From positions 1,116,001-1,180,000 of the forward strand of contig JBCAMK010000022.1 of assembly GCA_038503065.1 (NCBI GenBank): a stretch of DNA of 64,000 nucleotides. The letters run 5' to 3'. Source of the stretch: Paragyromitra xinjiangensis. Lineage: Eukaryota; Ascomycota; Pezizomycetes; Pezizales; Discinaceae. Made by a program: the position numbers and the translations under genes. Positions 1 to 10,226 of this stretch are shown piece after piece (the stretch's first letter is position 1; each line of letters starts with the position of its first letter). The notes below the pieces were generated by a model that was given only the letters and a program-made list of their open reading frames with translations, had not been told where the DNA came from and searched no databases.

Positions 1-2693
1 ACTGGTACTGTACTGTCACACAACTGGGTAAGCTCACAGGCCTGTCTCGGATCTTACTATCGCGTGAGTAAACTACGGGCACTTGATTGGTAGAATGCAC
101 GGCCGCCATAATTAGATCTTCGTATTAATTGCCAAGATCAAGAAAATTAGTTATGATCGTGCCAGTAGAAATACGAGTGGTATTTCATTAGGGTTGGTAA
201 ATTCACTGAACCGTGATGAGCAGACACGGCTGACACACTGCATCCAAACTTCCCACACTGATCTACCAACTTTAACATGAATTCGAGCCCATCCGGTGGT
301 GTACGTCTAGCTAAGCATCAGCCAAGAAAGCACTCAACTTCTCCGCAAATATCGGGTAAGTCGGAGTGCATCAATCGGCTCTGGGATCCGAGATCGTCGC
401 TCGACCAGCACCCTGGCTAGGCTCCACATGAACTATTGCATTCTCAATTAATCTCCCCGCACAAGAAAGTTCTCATGCCGTCTTACAGCCGCCTCCGGCC
501 TGATGGCGCGCCTGGCTAGTTGGTGGGCAGAGCATATACTCATACCTGGACTCGAACAGAGCCGCGTATAAGCCACTAGATATGGCAATCAATGGAGTCA
601 AAGTCAACGCCATTCTAATCAAGATGTTGGTATCTAGAGGTTACTAAGAAAGAAGACCACTGTTATTCCAGTCTATTCCCTATTGACGATGGACCTGAGT
701 GAATGTAGCCATAATTTTTACACCGACCGAGTCTTCCCGTCGGCCGGTCAGATCAACCAACTGACCAGGCCAGGAACAGCTGTAGCACCTTATTAAGGTA
801 CGACTAACTAGTTCATATAAATAACTAGTATAATTTATGATCTATTTTTATTATTTACCTCGGCTTCTTTAGGCCTTTTTAAGACTATCAACCCCTTCCG
901 GGGTAAAAAGCAGGTATCACGCTATAGCGCTATGCATCAAGATCGCACTTCGCGATATGTACCCCGATAAACTCTTCATCCTTCGAGGTTTCCGCGTGAT
1001 CGGGGAAAAGTACCCCTCCTCAGTAAAGAGTCAGCCTTTGTAAAACATCCCTACATAGATTTGATAATGACGTATATTCATACGAGTAAGGCTCGAAGCG
1101 GTATGATAGACAAACATGTTTGCTTCGATCGATTATCAATTCTCTCAAAAGCAAGGCAAAATAGGATAGGGAATACGAGAGATACTAATCAAAGAAGGAA
1201 GATCACCTTTCCATAACAGGCATCCAAATTATCCAAAGAGCAGGCCTATTCCCCATATTTTTGGCTGCTTCCACTCTTTCGCAATGATATCTTATATTCT
1301 CTGATTATAAGTCTTCCCGACTCTAAGTTCTTCTCGATGTGCTTTCTAGTTACTTCATTCTCCGCACCCTCTTAAGCTTCCCCAGCGTTTTTTTTCTCGT
1401 TGTCCTATTTCCTTGACTTATATTACCTTTGGTCTTTTCGACAAATCCTCAGAAACCCTTTATTGCAGACAAGTTCGTAGGCAGCCGTTGCGATATCTAC
1501 GGCCAAGATGTAAGTCTAGTCTAAATATTACTTCCTTAGGTTTCTATTGTGATATTCGCCTCCTAGATCACCCGCCCTCCTTCAATAAATCCCTCAATAA
1601 ACTTTTCATAAGCCTCTTCACTTCCGTATTTCTCCCAAACCTAATGATGCCAATATCCATTATTGAGACAACCCAAGATTCCGTGTTATTCTGAAAGTAG
1701 CGGTTATCGTACGCGTAGGTTTTCTTGACTGGTTACTTAGGAGGCCTAGTCGACAGTGCTTATGGTTATCTATTTTGCGAAGAAATGAGATGGATGAGCG
1801 TAGTTTAGGCCTAGGTTGATACTGGTCAAACTGACCTCGAAGGCTCAAGAATTACCTCCAGTATTGGATATGCTTGTAGTGTGAGGAGCAAAGCACCATG
1901 TTCTAATGTGATCAGTAATAAGTTTTCACTGAGGCTGAGGAATTAGGATTTTTGATTAAGCAGCCTCAAAGGAGGTTTCGTGTAGGTAGAATCCAGATTC
2001 TAAACACCAAATATCGAAAAAAATACGGGCGACTGCAGGAACGTGGGCATGAGACTACATAGTTCTAGGACAAACATAGCTCAAAAACCCTTCTTGGTGT
2101 ATATATCATCCATTACCTTTCTACTACGCGGCTCTGAGTTTAGTGATTGATAGGGTCCTCTAACACGAACTTTCTTTTATTGTATCTGAGGCTTCATGTT
2201 TGTGGTACTAGTCCTTGACGATTAGCCATGAACGATGAACCCTAACAAATAAGTATTCGTCGATTAACCCCAAGTGCTCGTCAGCTACACCCTCGCAAAC
2301 CGCATGCCCATTGAGTTAGAGAGGATTATCGGCTGATTATGATGCCGCTATACCCTGTTTCGTCAGAAAGCTATTCTTACGAATTATTATGATTAACTAA
2401 TCAGTGGTTAGGTGCCCCAGGCTCGAGATTTGGTATGGTTAATATGAATGCACCTCACTGGATAACTTCCAGCGTGCATAGCCGAAAATACTCATAAGGC
2501 TGAAGCGAAGCGACATGTCTTATCTTATCTCATCTAATCGCATCCCCAAGTCTCACCACAGCATCACCCAAGAGTGCCGCCTATAACCTACCCCACCTCC
2601 ACCCCACTGTCTCCTATGATACTGATATCACGAACGCTATTCCAAACATAAAAAATAAGCATTCCTTGGGGAACCCTCTCCATATTAAGGACG
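1..2693. other. Gene-poor intergenic stretch
   Basis: I see no supportable gene here. Open frames are short and lack a fungal start context, splice-consistent continuation or family resemblance. Minor features are short palindromic patches around 895-1010 (CCCCTTCCGGGG-like and CGCTATAGCG-like strings). The last 100 bases are probably the promoter and 5' leader of the gene starting at 2694. Confidence 0.5.
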
Positions 2694-3221
2694 ATGAACC
2701 CACCATCTTATTTCCCGCGACGCGATGACGCTGACGTCATTTCCATCCATTCCAACGCACCCTCCTACACATCCACCCTGCCTCCTAATTACGATGCTAG
2801 CATAGAGACTCCCCCTGCCCAGCCACGACAGCCGCAAAAATATTCATCCCTTCTCAACAACGGATCCCTTCGCGAAAACTATAATGTCGCCTCATGGCCA
2901 TCTTTGACCGGCTCGGGGCACCAGAACCGTGCGTATGCAAATGTTGCGGCGCGACGAGCACGGCGGGATGAAGGGAGGGAGATGGATCAAGCTGCGAGAG
3001 TAGTCATGAGGGAATTTCAAGGAGATCAGGTGGAAAGGAAGGAGGAGGCGGTGGTTCATACAGAGCATTCATTGGTGCAGGAGGCGAAAAGCTGGGATCA
3101 TTTGTTGGCTCAGATGGCGGATTGGAAGGAGAGGGAGAGGAGCTGGAATGAATTCAGGAAGCGATATGAGTCGGGAGGGAAGAGAAAGACTGGGGGTAGG
3201 ATGTTAGGAAGACTTGCTTGA
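2694..3221 (+). CDS. Conserved small fungal protein, function unknown
   Basis: This single-exon gene encodes 175 residues. The N-terminus (MNPPSY, then RRDDADVISIHSNAPSYTS) is proline/serine-rich with PSY-type motifs. The C-terminal half is charged and probably helical, with a DHLLAQMADWKERERSWNEF segment (about residues 135-154) followed by a basic tail. From memory this architecture (PPSY start, VISIHS, and an LAQM-DWEERERSW helix) recurs in uncharacterised Pezizomycotina proteins, so I regard it as a real conserved family without a known role. There is no signal peptide or membrane segment, so it is probably cytosolic or nuclear. Codons become strongly G-ending toward the 3' end. The first ATG in the frame is used. 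Confidence 0.75.
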   Translation: MNPPSYFPRRDDADVISIHSNAPSYTSTLPPNYDASIETPPAQPRQPQKYSSLLNNGSLRENYNVASWPSLTGSGHQNRAYANVAARRARRDEGREMDQAARVVMREFQGDQVERKEEAVVHTEHSLVQEAKSWDHLLAQMADWKERERSWNEFRKRYESGGKRKTGGRMLGRLA

Positions 3222-4365
3222 ACGGATGTATTTGGGGGTGCGGTTGATTGATGGATCTTCGTACTCACATATGGAGTAATGATGTGAGATGTATTATTCC
3301 GAGGGCTGGTGCCTCCTACCCCCCCTTTAATTGCTGTTTTTCTCCACATTTAATTCGCTGGTTTTTCACTTTGAATTGACTTTCTTTCCGTGATTTCTCT
3401 TCTTCCAGCACCAATGATAAATGCTTTTTGGACTAACATCGCCAGTCCCCCTTTCAAGACAACGTAATCAATGGCAGATCGCGAGCGCCAAAATCCGAAA
3501 TTCCGCTATTCATGCGAGAGTATCAAACGAAAGTGAAAATGAAGATAAAACAGGAGCGAGAAAACTGGACACTAAAGAGCTAATTCTCCAATTAACTACA
3601 GAGAAGCGAATATTTGAACCTCTCGTTATCACAACCCATTTCTATAGTTTGTTCCAAGTATCAGCACCAATACCCAGAAACTAATCAAGTGCTAAAGCAT
3701 TCATTCCTGTTACCCACTAGTCGTAAACGATTTGTTACTAAGCTGTGGGTTAGGTTTAAAATTCTTCCACCGACTTGACGGGCCGTTTGATTGACAATAT
3801 GAACCACCGAACAGCCGTAAGCCACAAGTGCCACTCTAAATTAGTGTCAGCTTGACTAGCTCCCGTTGCGGAGTGGCTTTCCCCTACATCCGCATCTGCA
3901 TGCGAGCCGGAGACGAACGATCGGGATATCACCAGATTCCGTCGGCCCTCTCCGGACCTTCCTTAAACGTGGAGTTCCCGCCACTAACTCCTAGAAATTA
4001 CGAGATCCTGCAGCAAAATTATTTCTCCGTCTTGGGACACAGTTAGCCTTCCTTAACGGTCAAGTTTCTTGAAAACTTGTACGGTTTTTTCTTTCGTTTT
4101 TCTCTTCTTGCGCCAGCGCGACTAGTTTCTGGGCAAAAGCTACCTAATAACTGCTAATGATTCGCAATCCCCTCGGGTCTACTAACTTCGGTTTGAAGTC
4201 TCGCGACTTCTGTTGGCGATTGCGAATCTCAGAGCCCTCTGATGTGATCGGTTTCAATAATTTTTTTCGTCCTCGCTATTAAATATAAAATCTCCGCTTA
4301 AGCATGGCACCTCTTCTGGAGGGCTGCAACACTTCAATCTTCTCGTGAAATTTTATCTCTTCAAC
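3222..4365. other. Intergenic region and permease promoter
   Basis: No gene is supported. Short frames at 3421-3684 and 3852-4046 show no family resemblance. The 3' part carries the promoter/leader of the permease at 4366, including a long hairpin at 4159-4228 that is listed separately. Confidence 0.5.
4159..4228. promoter_or_regulatory. Long imperfect hairpin upstream of the permease
   Basis: GATTCGCAATC (4159-4169) is exactly complementary to GATTGCGAATC (4218-4228). A second inner palindrome of the GAAGT...ACTTC type lies between them. The structure ends about 140 bases before the permease ATG, so it lies in the promoter or 5' leader. A regulatory role is inference only. Confidence 0.4.
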
Positions 4366-6385
4366 ATGGGTTCAGAGATCCGTGATAGTCACTCAGAGGA
4401 GGGTGCGAAAGCACTACATACTAGCTCTGAATCAGCGGAGAAAGAAAGGGCTGCGGCAGGCCTGGGTCTTCCACCGTATCCGTCGGCTGGGGTGGAGGAT
4501 GAACAGGTGTTTCATTTCGAGGAGTCGAGGAAGTTGGGGATCATGAGTTCGGTGTTTCTGATTTTGAATAAAATGATTGGGACTGGAAGTAGGTTTCTTA
4601 GGATTGTGCCCTGTGGATGCGATTCGTTGACCAGTGTTAGTTTTCTCAACACCTTCTGGAATCTATGCAGCAACTGGGAATGTCGGCGTTAGTATAATTC
4701 TTTGGGTGATTGGCGGCATTATTACTTTTTCCGGATTAAGCGTGTTAGTCTTTTCCAACCTACAAATTCTGATTAGAAAATTGCTGACAAGAAGCAAAGA
4801 TACCTAGAGTTTGGACTTGTTAGTATTTGAATACCCCATAAACATGTCATCTACAATATCATGCAGTATCTAAGAGAAAATAGCAAATCCCTCTCAGCGG
4901 CGGCGAGAAAAACTACCTCGAACGAGTCTACAGAAAACCCAAATACCTAGCCACCTCCGTCTTCCTCTCCCAAATGATTCTCCTCGGTCCGTCCTCCACA
5001 CTTCAAACCCTAGCCATTAATACTAACATAACGCTCCAGGTTTCTCTTCCGGCAACTCTCTCGCCTTCGGCAACTACATCCTATTTGCTTCAGGCTCTGA
5101 GAATCCTGACGGTTGGACCGCGCGATATATCGCGATTGCTTGCGTCACGTTCTCTTGTCTTATCCACTCGCTCCTGCCGAAATGGGGGATGCGGTTATTT
5201 GACGTTCTGGGTGTCTTTAAGGTTATTGTCTTGATCCTTATTGCATTTGCTGGGTTTGCAGCTCTAGCAGGTCACGTTAAGGTTGACCCCAAGCCCCATA
5301 ACTTTGAGAATGCGTTTCACTGGGATGGGATCGGAGGCGGGGTTTATAACTATGCAACGGCGTTATTGAGGATCGTATATTCCTACAAAGGCTGGGAGAA
5401 CGCAAACTATGTACTACACCCCTTCTCGGTACGTTTTATCCGTGAGGGTTTTTCACTGACCAAAGCAGGTACTCGGAGAAATCCAAAACCCAAAACGAAC
5501 TCTCTCGATTGCAGCGCCGATGTCAGTGGGCGGTGTAACAATCCTTTACGTCCTTGCTAATGTCGCCTACTTTGCTGCGATCCCGAAGAAGGATCTTGCT
5601 GAGTCGGGTGTCATTGTTGCTGGTCTGTTCTTCAGGAATGTGTTTGGGAATAGCGCGGGGGCTAGGGCATTACCGGCGTTTGTGGCGTTGAGCAATTTGG
5701 GGAATGTCCTAGCCGTGAGCTTCGCACATTCACGGGTTAACCAAGGTACGTATTACCATTCTTGATGCCTGGATGGGTGAAAGGAAGAATGAGCTAACGA
5801 AAAATAGAATTCGCAAAAGAGGGTATCCTACCCTATAGTGAGTTCTGGGCATCCAACAAGCCCTGTAACGCACCAGCAGCCTCGGTATCCCCCCTCAGCT
5901 CCCAGTAACCTACACTCCAGACTAACACTAACTAGCTCTTCCTCCACTGGATCGTAACTATCGTTGTTCTTGTCGCACCTCCTGCCGGTGAGGCATACGG
6001 ATTCATCGTCGACCTTTACACATACCCCGGCGCCTGGATCAACACGTTCGTCGCCGGCGGGCTAATCTATCTTCATGTATTCAAGGACCGAGAAAACTGG
6101 ACATCGCCATGGCATTCCCCACTACCAGCTACATTGCTGTTTATGTTGTCGAATATGTTTTTGGCTATCGTGCCGTTTATTCCTCCAATTGATAAGAGTA
6201 GTACGAGTTATCCATATTATGTGTTTCCGGTGGTGGGGGTTGGTATTTTGTTGCTTGGAGGGGTGTATTGGACGTTTTGGAAGGTTGTGTTGCCGAGGAT
6301 TGGAGGGTATAAGGTGGTTGCGGAAAGGGAGGTGTTGGAGGGTGGTGGGGAGGTGGTGAGGTATCGGAAGGTTAAGAATAGTTGA
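4366..6385 (+). CDS. Mup1-like high-affinity methionine permease
   Basis: This is a plasma-membrane amino-acid permease of the LAT/YAT-like group related to yeast Mup1, which imports methionine and related amino acids. Eight exons splice in phase: 4366-4588, 4641-4743, 4800-4818, 4884-4986, 5040-5410, 5469-5745, 5808-5884 and 5936-6385. The product has 540 residues, close to Mup1 (574). Diagnostic stretches include KLGIMSSVFLILNKMIGTGI, FSTPSGIYAATGNVG, SGGEKNYLERVYRKP, YSYKGWENANYVLGEIQNP and YPGAWINTFVAGGLIYL. About a dozen hydrophobic segments run from residue 60 to 510. Exon 3 is a 19-base micro-exon. The start is the ATG at 4366 because the frame upstream lacks another ATG. Substrate is inferred from family resemblance only. 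Confidence 0.92.
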
Positions 6386-7800
6386 GGGTTTTTTGGATGT
6401 TGTTTTATATCGCGTTAATCATGCATGGGTTCAAATATTTACGAATGGAATTATCCTAATTGGAAACATCGTTCATTGATCGTGACTATATCGACAGATT
6501 CCAGCGTTAAACTACAAATCTTCATAGTTCAGATAGCATTTCATCATACTTTTATCAAAATTTTCTGTGAAACATATCACGCCATTTCCGATATGTTCCA
6601 TTTACTATTCCCCAGCATCATGTCTCATCACTCGACTTCTACCATGTTCAGGGGGAACCTCCACCCCAGCAAAAAAACCATACGGCGATCGCCCAGTGGC
6701 GAAATGAGCTTTAGAAATATTATGGTTGTAAAAGTAATTTCTAGACCTGTAGGGTTCCCTATAATATCTACCGCTACCAAAAAATTGATATTAAAACTAG
6801 TTATTCTAGCAAGTTCTTTCACCTCTCTGTTAGCCTATGTGGTATTTAGAAATAAGGGTATGAGGTGACTAGTTTGATCGACTTATTTAGCTTATCCCGA
6901 CTATGTCGTGTGAAACCGGAGGCTTTCGAAATTTCATTTAGCGTCAAACCCATTGATTTCCAATAAAAGGCTTATTAATACCGCAGGTATTCACGAACAG
7001 TGAAAGTAGATGAAGCTAAACAGTACCAAACCTCTTAAGATAGTACGTGTAACAAAGGCACACTACCTGCGACAGCGCAAATCTCCTCCAGAAACATCGT
7101 GAATCATGTCATCAGCAGGATCGCTATCTACAGTACTTGAAACGAACAAAGCTTTCCTTGAGTTCCATGATGAAGGCTTCCAGCGTGATCTTCTCCATTC
7201 CCTCTACACTTACTTGTATCATTTAGCCTAGGGTTTTGTGATCTATAGTCTAGAATTGCCTAGTTTCCCAAATAGCTGTTGCAAAAATGCATGTAGATTA
7301 GATGGTCTCACTGCACATTTCACAATGCCGGCACCAACAGATCTAGAGGCACTAACAGGCTGAGGTTTATGGTTACAAACGAAGGCGGTAGTATGGAAGT
7401 AGATCGTATATATATCTATTATATTACTTCTCTGAGCTATTTGATGCTTTTCAATAGCAAAGTGTGAGAATAAGTGATAAAGAAAAGGTTCTGTGGGCTC
7501 TCCTCCAAAAATATTGATACGCCAAAAGGCGTACAAGCCCACCACCTTAAAACACGAGAGTACATGTACCTACTTGTTTGTCAGGGAGCCCTCAAGATTA
7601 CATGTAGATATACGCCAAGTCCATATTCCTACCATAAATTCTACTTGAGGGTGTCCCCAGGACCAAACCCATTCCCTTCACTACCCATTCACTACTTCCA
7701 ACCCTTCTTTATCATCTATCAACATCAGTTTCCATCCATCAATCCCCACCATACAACCTCTTCTCTCATCTATATCCAGTCTCGATAATATCCCCAAGCC
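6386..7800. other. Intergenic region
   Basis: This AT-rich stretch contains no supportable gene. Short frames on both strands (6425-6868, 7243-7545, 7474-7788) are not conserved in appearance and lack a splice-consistent extension. The last 150 bases are C- and T-rich, as expected for the leader of the gene at 7801. Confidence 0.5.
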
Positions 7801-8958
7801 ATGTCCTCGCCAGATTCGCTAGTTTTTAATCCCGACATGCTCTCGCTCGATGATCTTAATGATTGGACAGCCCTTAACGTACTGAACCAAGCTAAAACAG
7901 CAGGCTTCCGTGGCGATCTCTTCAAACCAATTTCGGTCTACAGAAAAGCTCTCGAAGAAATAATGGAGCAAACCCAACCAAAGGAAGGGGAGAGGTTTAG
8001 TAACGAGTGGTTGAAAGCCGAGAAGGCATTCAATGCCTCAATGGTATGCCTTCTTTATTTTCTCATTATGGTTCATCGTATTAACATAAACCTATCTTTA
8101 GTATGAAGAGAAACTTATCGCTTTTGTTCTAAAGGAGAAATTTGAACAGGAATCCGCTACTACTTCCAATCTTACTGTTCCTCCAAGCCCTACTAATTCA
8201 GAGGAATCGAGCCTGAAGGAGACTACGTTAAATGATGTTAGTCCGACCGATACTAGCAGTGTTGAACCAAATAATATCGAGCCAAATGATACCGAGCCAA
8301 ATTACACCAAGCCAAAGGATATGGAACTGAAGATCAGACCAAATAGTACCAGGATGAATGATACCAATACGAAGGATACCAATACCAATACCAAGGATAC
8401 CAAGATGAATAATACCAATACGAAAGATACCAATATCAAGAATACCAATACCAACGGCACCAATCCGAAGACCACAAAGGCAAACGCCACCAAGACGAAC
8501 CATACAAAACCCCAAGAGCTCAAAAAAAAGGATAACCAACCAAGGGTCCCCGAACCCAAAGAACCCAGGCCCAAAAATCTCGCTCCCACCACAGCCCCTG
8601 CCCCCCTAAAGGCCACGGCCCCCCTAAGGACCACGAAGCCCAAAGAAACCCATCGCACCGTACCAGCAGCAGACCAAAAGCAAGTTGGGAAAGCTAAATA
8701 CGAACGTTCTAAGTCCGGGCGCTCTAGTCCAGCATATCGACCAGCTCCATACAAGCCAAGAGCTCCTGGGCTCAAGGGATTCATTACGAAGAAGAAGCCT
8801 GCGCCGGTCGATACAATTGTTGGCGGGGTTAAGAGAAAGCGTGGTGAAGCTACAGGATCCAACGCGGAGCATACTTCTGAGGCTTCGAAGAAGGTTAAGG
8901 TGAGAACATCTCTCTGTCTTTGTGCTTCGGTTAGTTAATGAACATTTAGGCCCTGTAG
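7801..8958 (+). CDS. Low-complexity Asn/Thr-repeat protein with basic patches
   Basis: I do not recognise this gene. Exon 1 (7801-8043) is joined to exon 2 (from 8102) by a 58-base GT-AG intron, in phase. Exon 2 can stop at 8938 (359 residues). It can also end at 8899 and splice a 50-base intron (8900-8949) to a 9-base exon, giving 349 residues, which I prefer slightly. Residues 1-85 form the only globular-looking part (DDLNDWTALNVLNQAKTAGF). A degenerate tandem tract rich in Asp, Asn, Thr and Lys follows, then a Pro/Lys-rich tail with probable nuclear-localisation signals (KRKRGE, KKVK). No membrane or signal segment is seen. The repeat tract suggests rapid length evolution. Confidence 0.65.
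8265..8465 (+). repeat. In-frame degenerate ACCAAT-type minisatellite
   Basis: The second exon of the gene at 7801 contains many near-copies of ACCAATA, AAGGATACC and AGCCAAAT, spaced in multiples of three. They encode NT, DT and EPN steps. The tract is imperfect, which points to old expansion with later point mutation under frame constraint. Confidence 0.75.
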
Positions 8959-9524
8959 ATATAAGTTATCCTCAGAGGGTCTCATGAGGGAAAAGCCTTC
9001 GATGATACAGCCAGTTAAGGTGGATGCCATTGGCAATTTTGGTGTAAGATCTTTGGATTTCTTTACAAGGGGTTTTGACTTCTATTGATTTCTTGGTTAT
9101 CCCTGTAGTTATGTGTAATGGCCCCGTCAGTAGAAATTTGTAGATGAGTTTCGAAGCCCTGATCCAAAGATTCCATGATTCCATCGGCTTAAATCACCAA
9201 ATCAAAAATTACCTACGTTGTATACATATAGTTTTCCTTATGTTTATCAAAATCATCTTCACTAATACTAATCTGAAATGCAGTCACCAGTGGTTAAATA
9301 GTGAAAACCAGTGCGGTATGCTTTCAAACTCATAGCTCCTTGCTAAAGAATAAGCTAGGAGCCTACACATCCCCATCAGAATTGGCAGTACCGTCAGTCA
9401 CATCACTCATGTTTCTATCTTACTGCTTCCCATAAATTTTCTTAACCAGAAGATAATGAGTAGAGTTTATTTTCAGTATAACCAACAACACACGAATTCC
9501 AAGAAAACCAGCGGTCCAACAAAA
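8959..9524. other. Intergenic region between convergent genes
   Basis: Nothing supportable is present beyond the probable 3' untranslated regions of the flanking convergent genes. Confidence 0.5.
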
Positions 9525-10226
9525 CTAGATACCCACTCCCTCAAGGAGATGCGCAAACGGATCATCATCCTTACCCTTAGGCTCCCTATGCTCCGACGCC
9601 TCAAACGCAAGATCCACCACCGCCTTATCATAATTCTCTCTCATAAACGCCCCCATCATCTCCATACCAGCCTGAACCCCAGCACTCGTCCAGAACTTCC
9701 CATCAACCACCCACCTCCCCTTCGTCTCCCACTTCACCCCCTTAGGAAGCCCCACAACCGTACCATCCGGCAACGGCGTACAAAGCATCTTCATCACAAC
9801 TTTATTCGTCGTCGCGCGCCGTCCCTCCAACACTCCCGCCTGCGCAAGTGGAATCGACCCAGTACAAACCCCAAACACAACCTTCGCTTCATCCGCCTTC
9901 CTTCGTAGAAAATCACAAAGCTCCTCATCAGCTACATATCCCGGTACAGGGCCAGGAAGTAAGAGGTAGTCGAGCCGAGGACAAGTCTCTAATGTGCAAG
10001 TTGGGGTGAGCTTCACTCCGACGTTAGTCTCGAAGGGCTCGCTGTTGTGACCAATGTAGTGGAATTTGATCGGTTTGGCTTTTGCTAGGATTGTGGGGTC
10101 GGTGCTTAGGAGCGATACTATTTCTGGTGTTGCTTGCGCGATCATGTCGACCGGGCCTATGGCGTCGAGGATTTCAAAGGGGTAGTAGGCGATTACTCCG
10201 AAGTTTAGGGGTTCGGGGGTGGTCAT
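9525..10226 (-). CDS. DJ-1/PfpI-family class I glutamine amidotransferase-like protein
   Basis: The single-exon product has 233 residues, normal for the family. It carries the DJ-1/PfpI signatures: an N-terminal FEILDAIGPVD with the conserved Glu at about residue 18, the DYLLLPGPVPG strand-turn, and the nucleophile elbow VVFGVCTGS with Cys121. These are followed by the RATTNK and WTSAGVQAGMEM motifs. The elbow His seen in some relatives (TTHW) is Asn here. Family members include isonitrile-hydratase-like, glyoxalase-like and AraC-linked proteins. The exact reaction cannot be deduced. It has no signal peptide and is probably cytosolic. The start ATG follows directly after a stop-containing upstream frame. 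Codons are C-rich 5' and G-rich 3'. Confidence 0.9.
   Translation of the reverse strand: MTTPEPLNFGVIAYYPFEILDAIGPVDMIAQATPEIVSLLSTDPTILAKAKPIKFHYIGHNSEPFETNVGVKLTPTCTLETCPRLDYLLLPGPVPGYVADEELCDFLRRKADEAKVVFGVCTGSIPLAQAGVLEGRRATTNKVVMKMLCTPLPDGTVVGLPKGVKWETKGRWVVDGKFWTSAGVQAGMEMMGAFMRENYDKAVVDLAFEASEHREPKGKDDDPFAHLLEGVGI

Noticed and set aside
8302..8862. Long antisense open frame (186 codons) with very hydrophobic composition
   Set aside because: It is the reverse complement of the Asn/Thr-repeat exon; the hydrophobicity is an artefact of antisense Asn/Thr/Lys codons.
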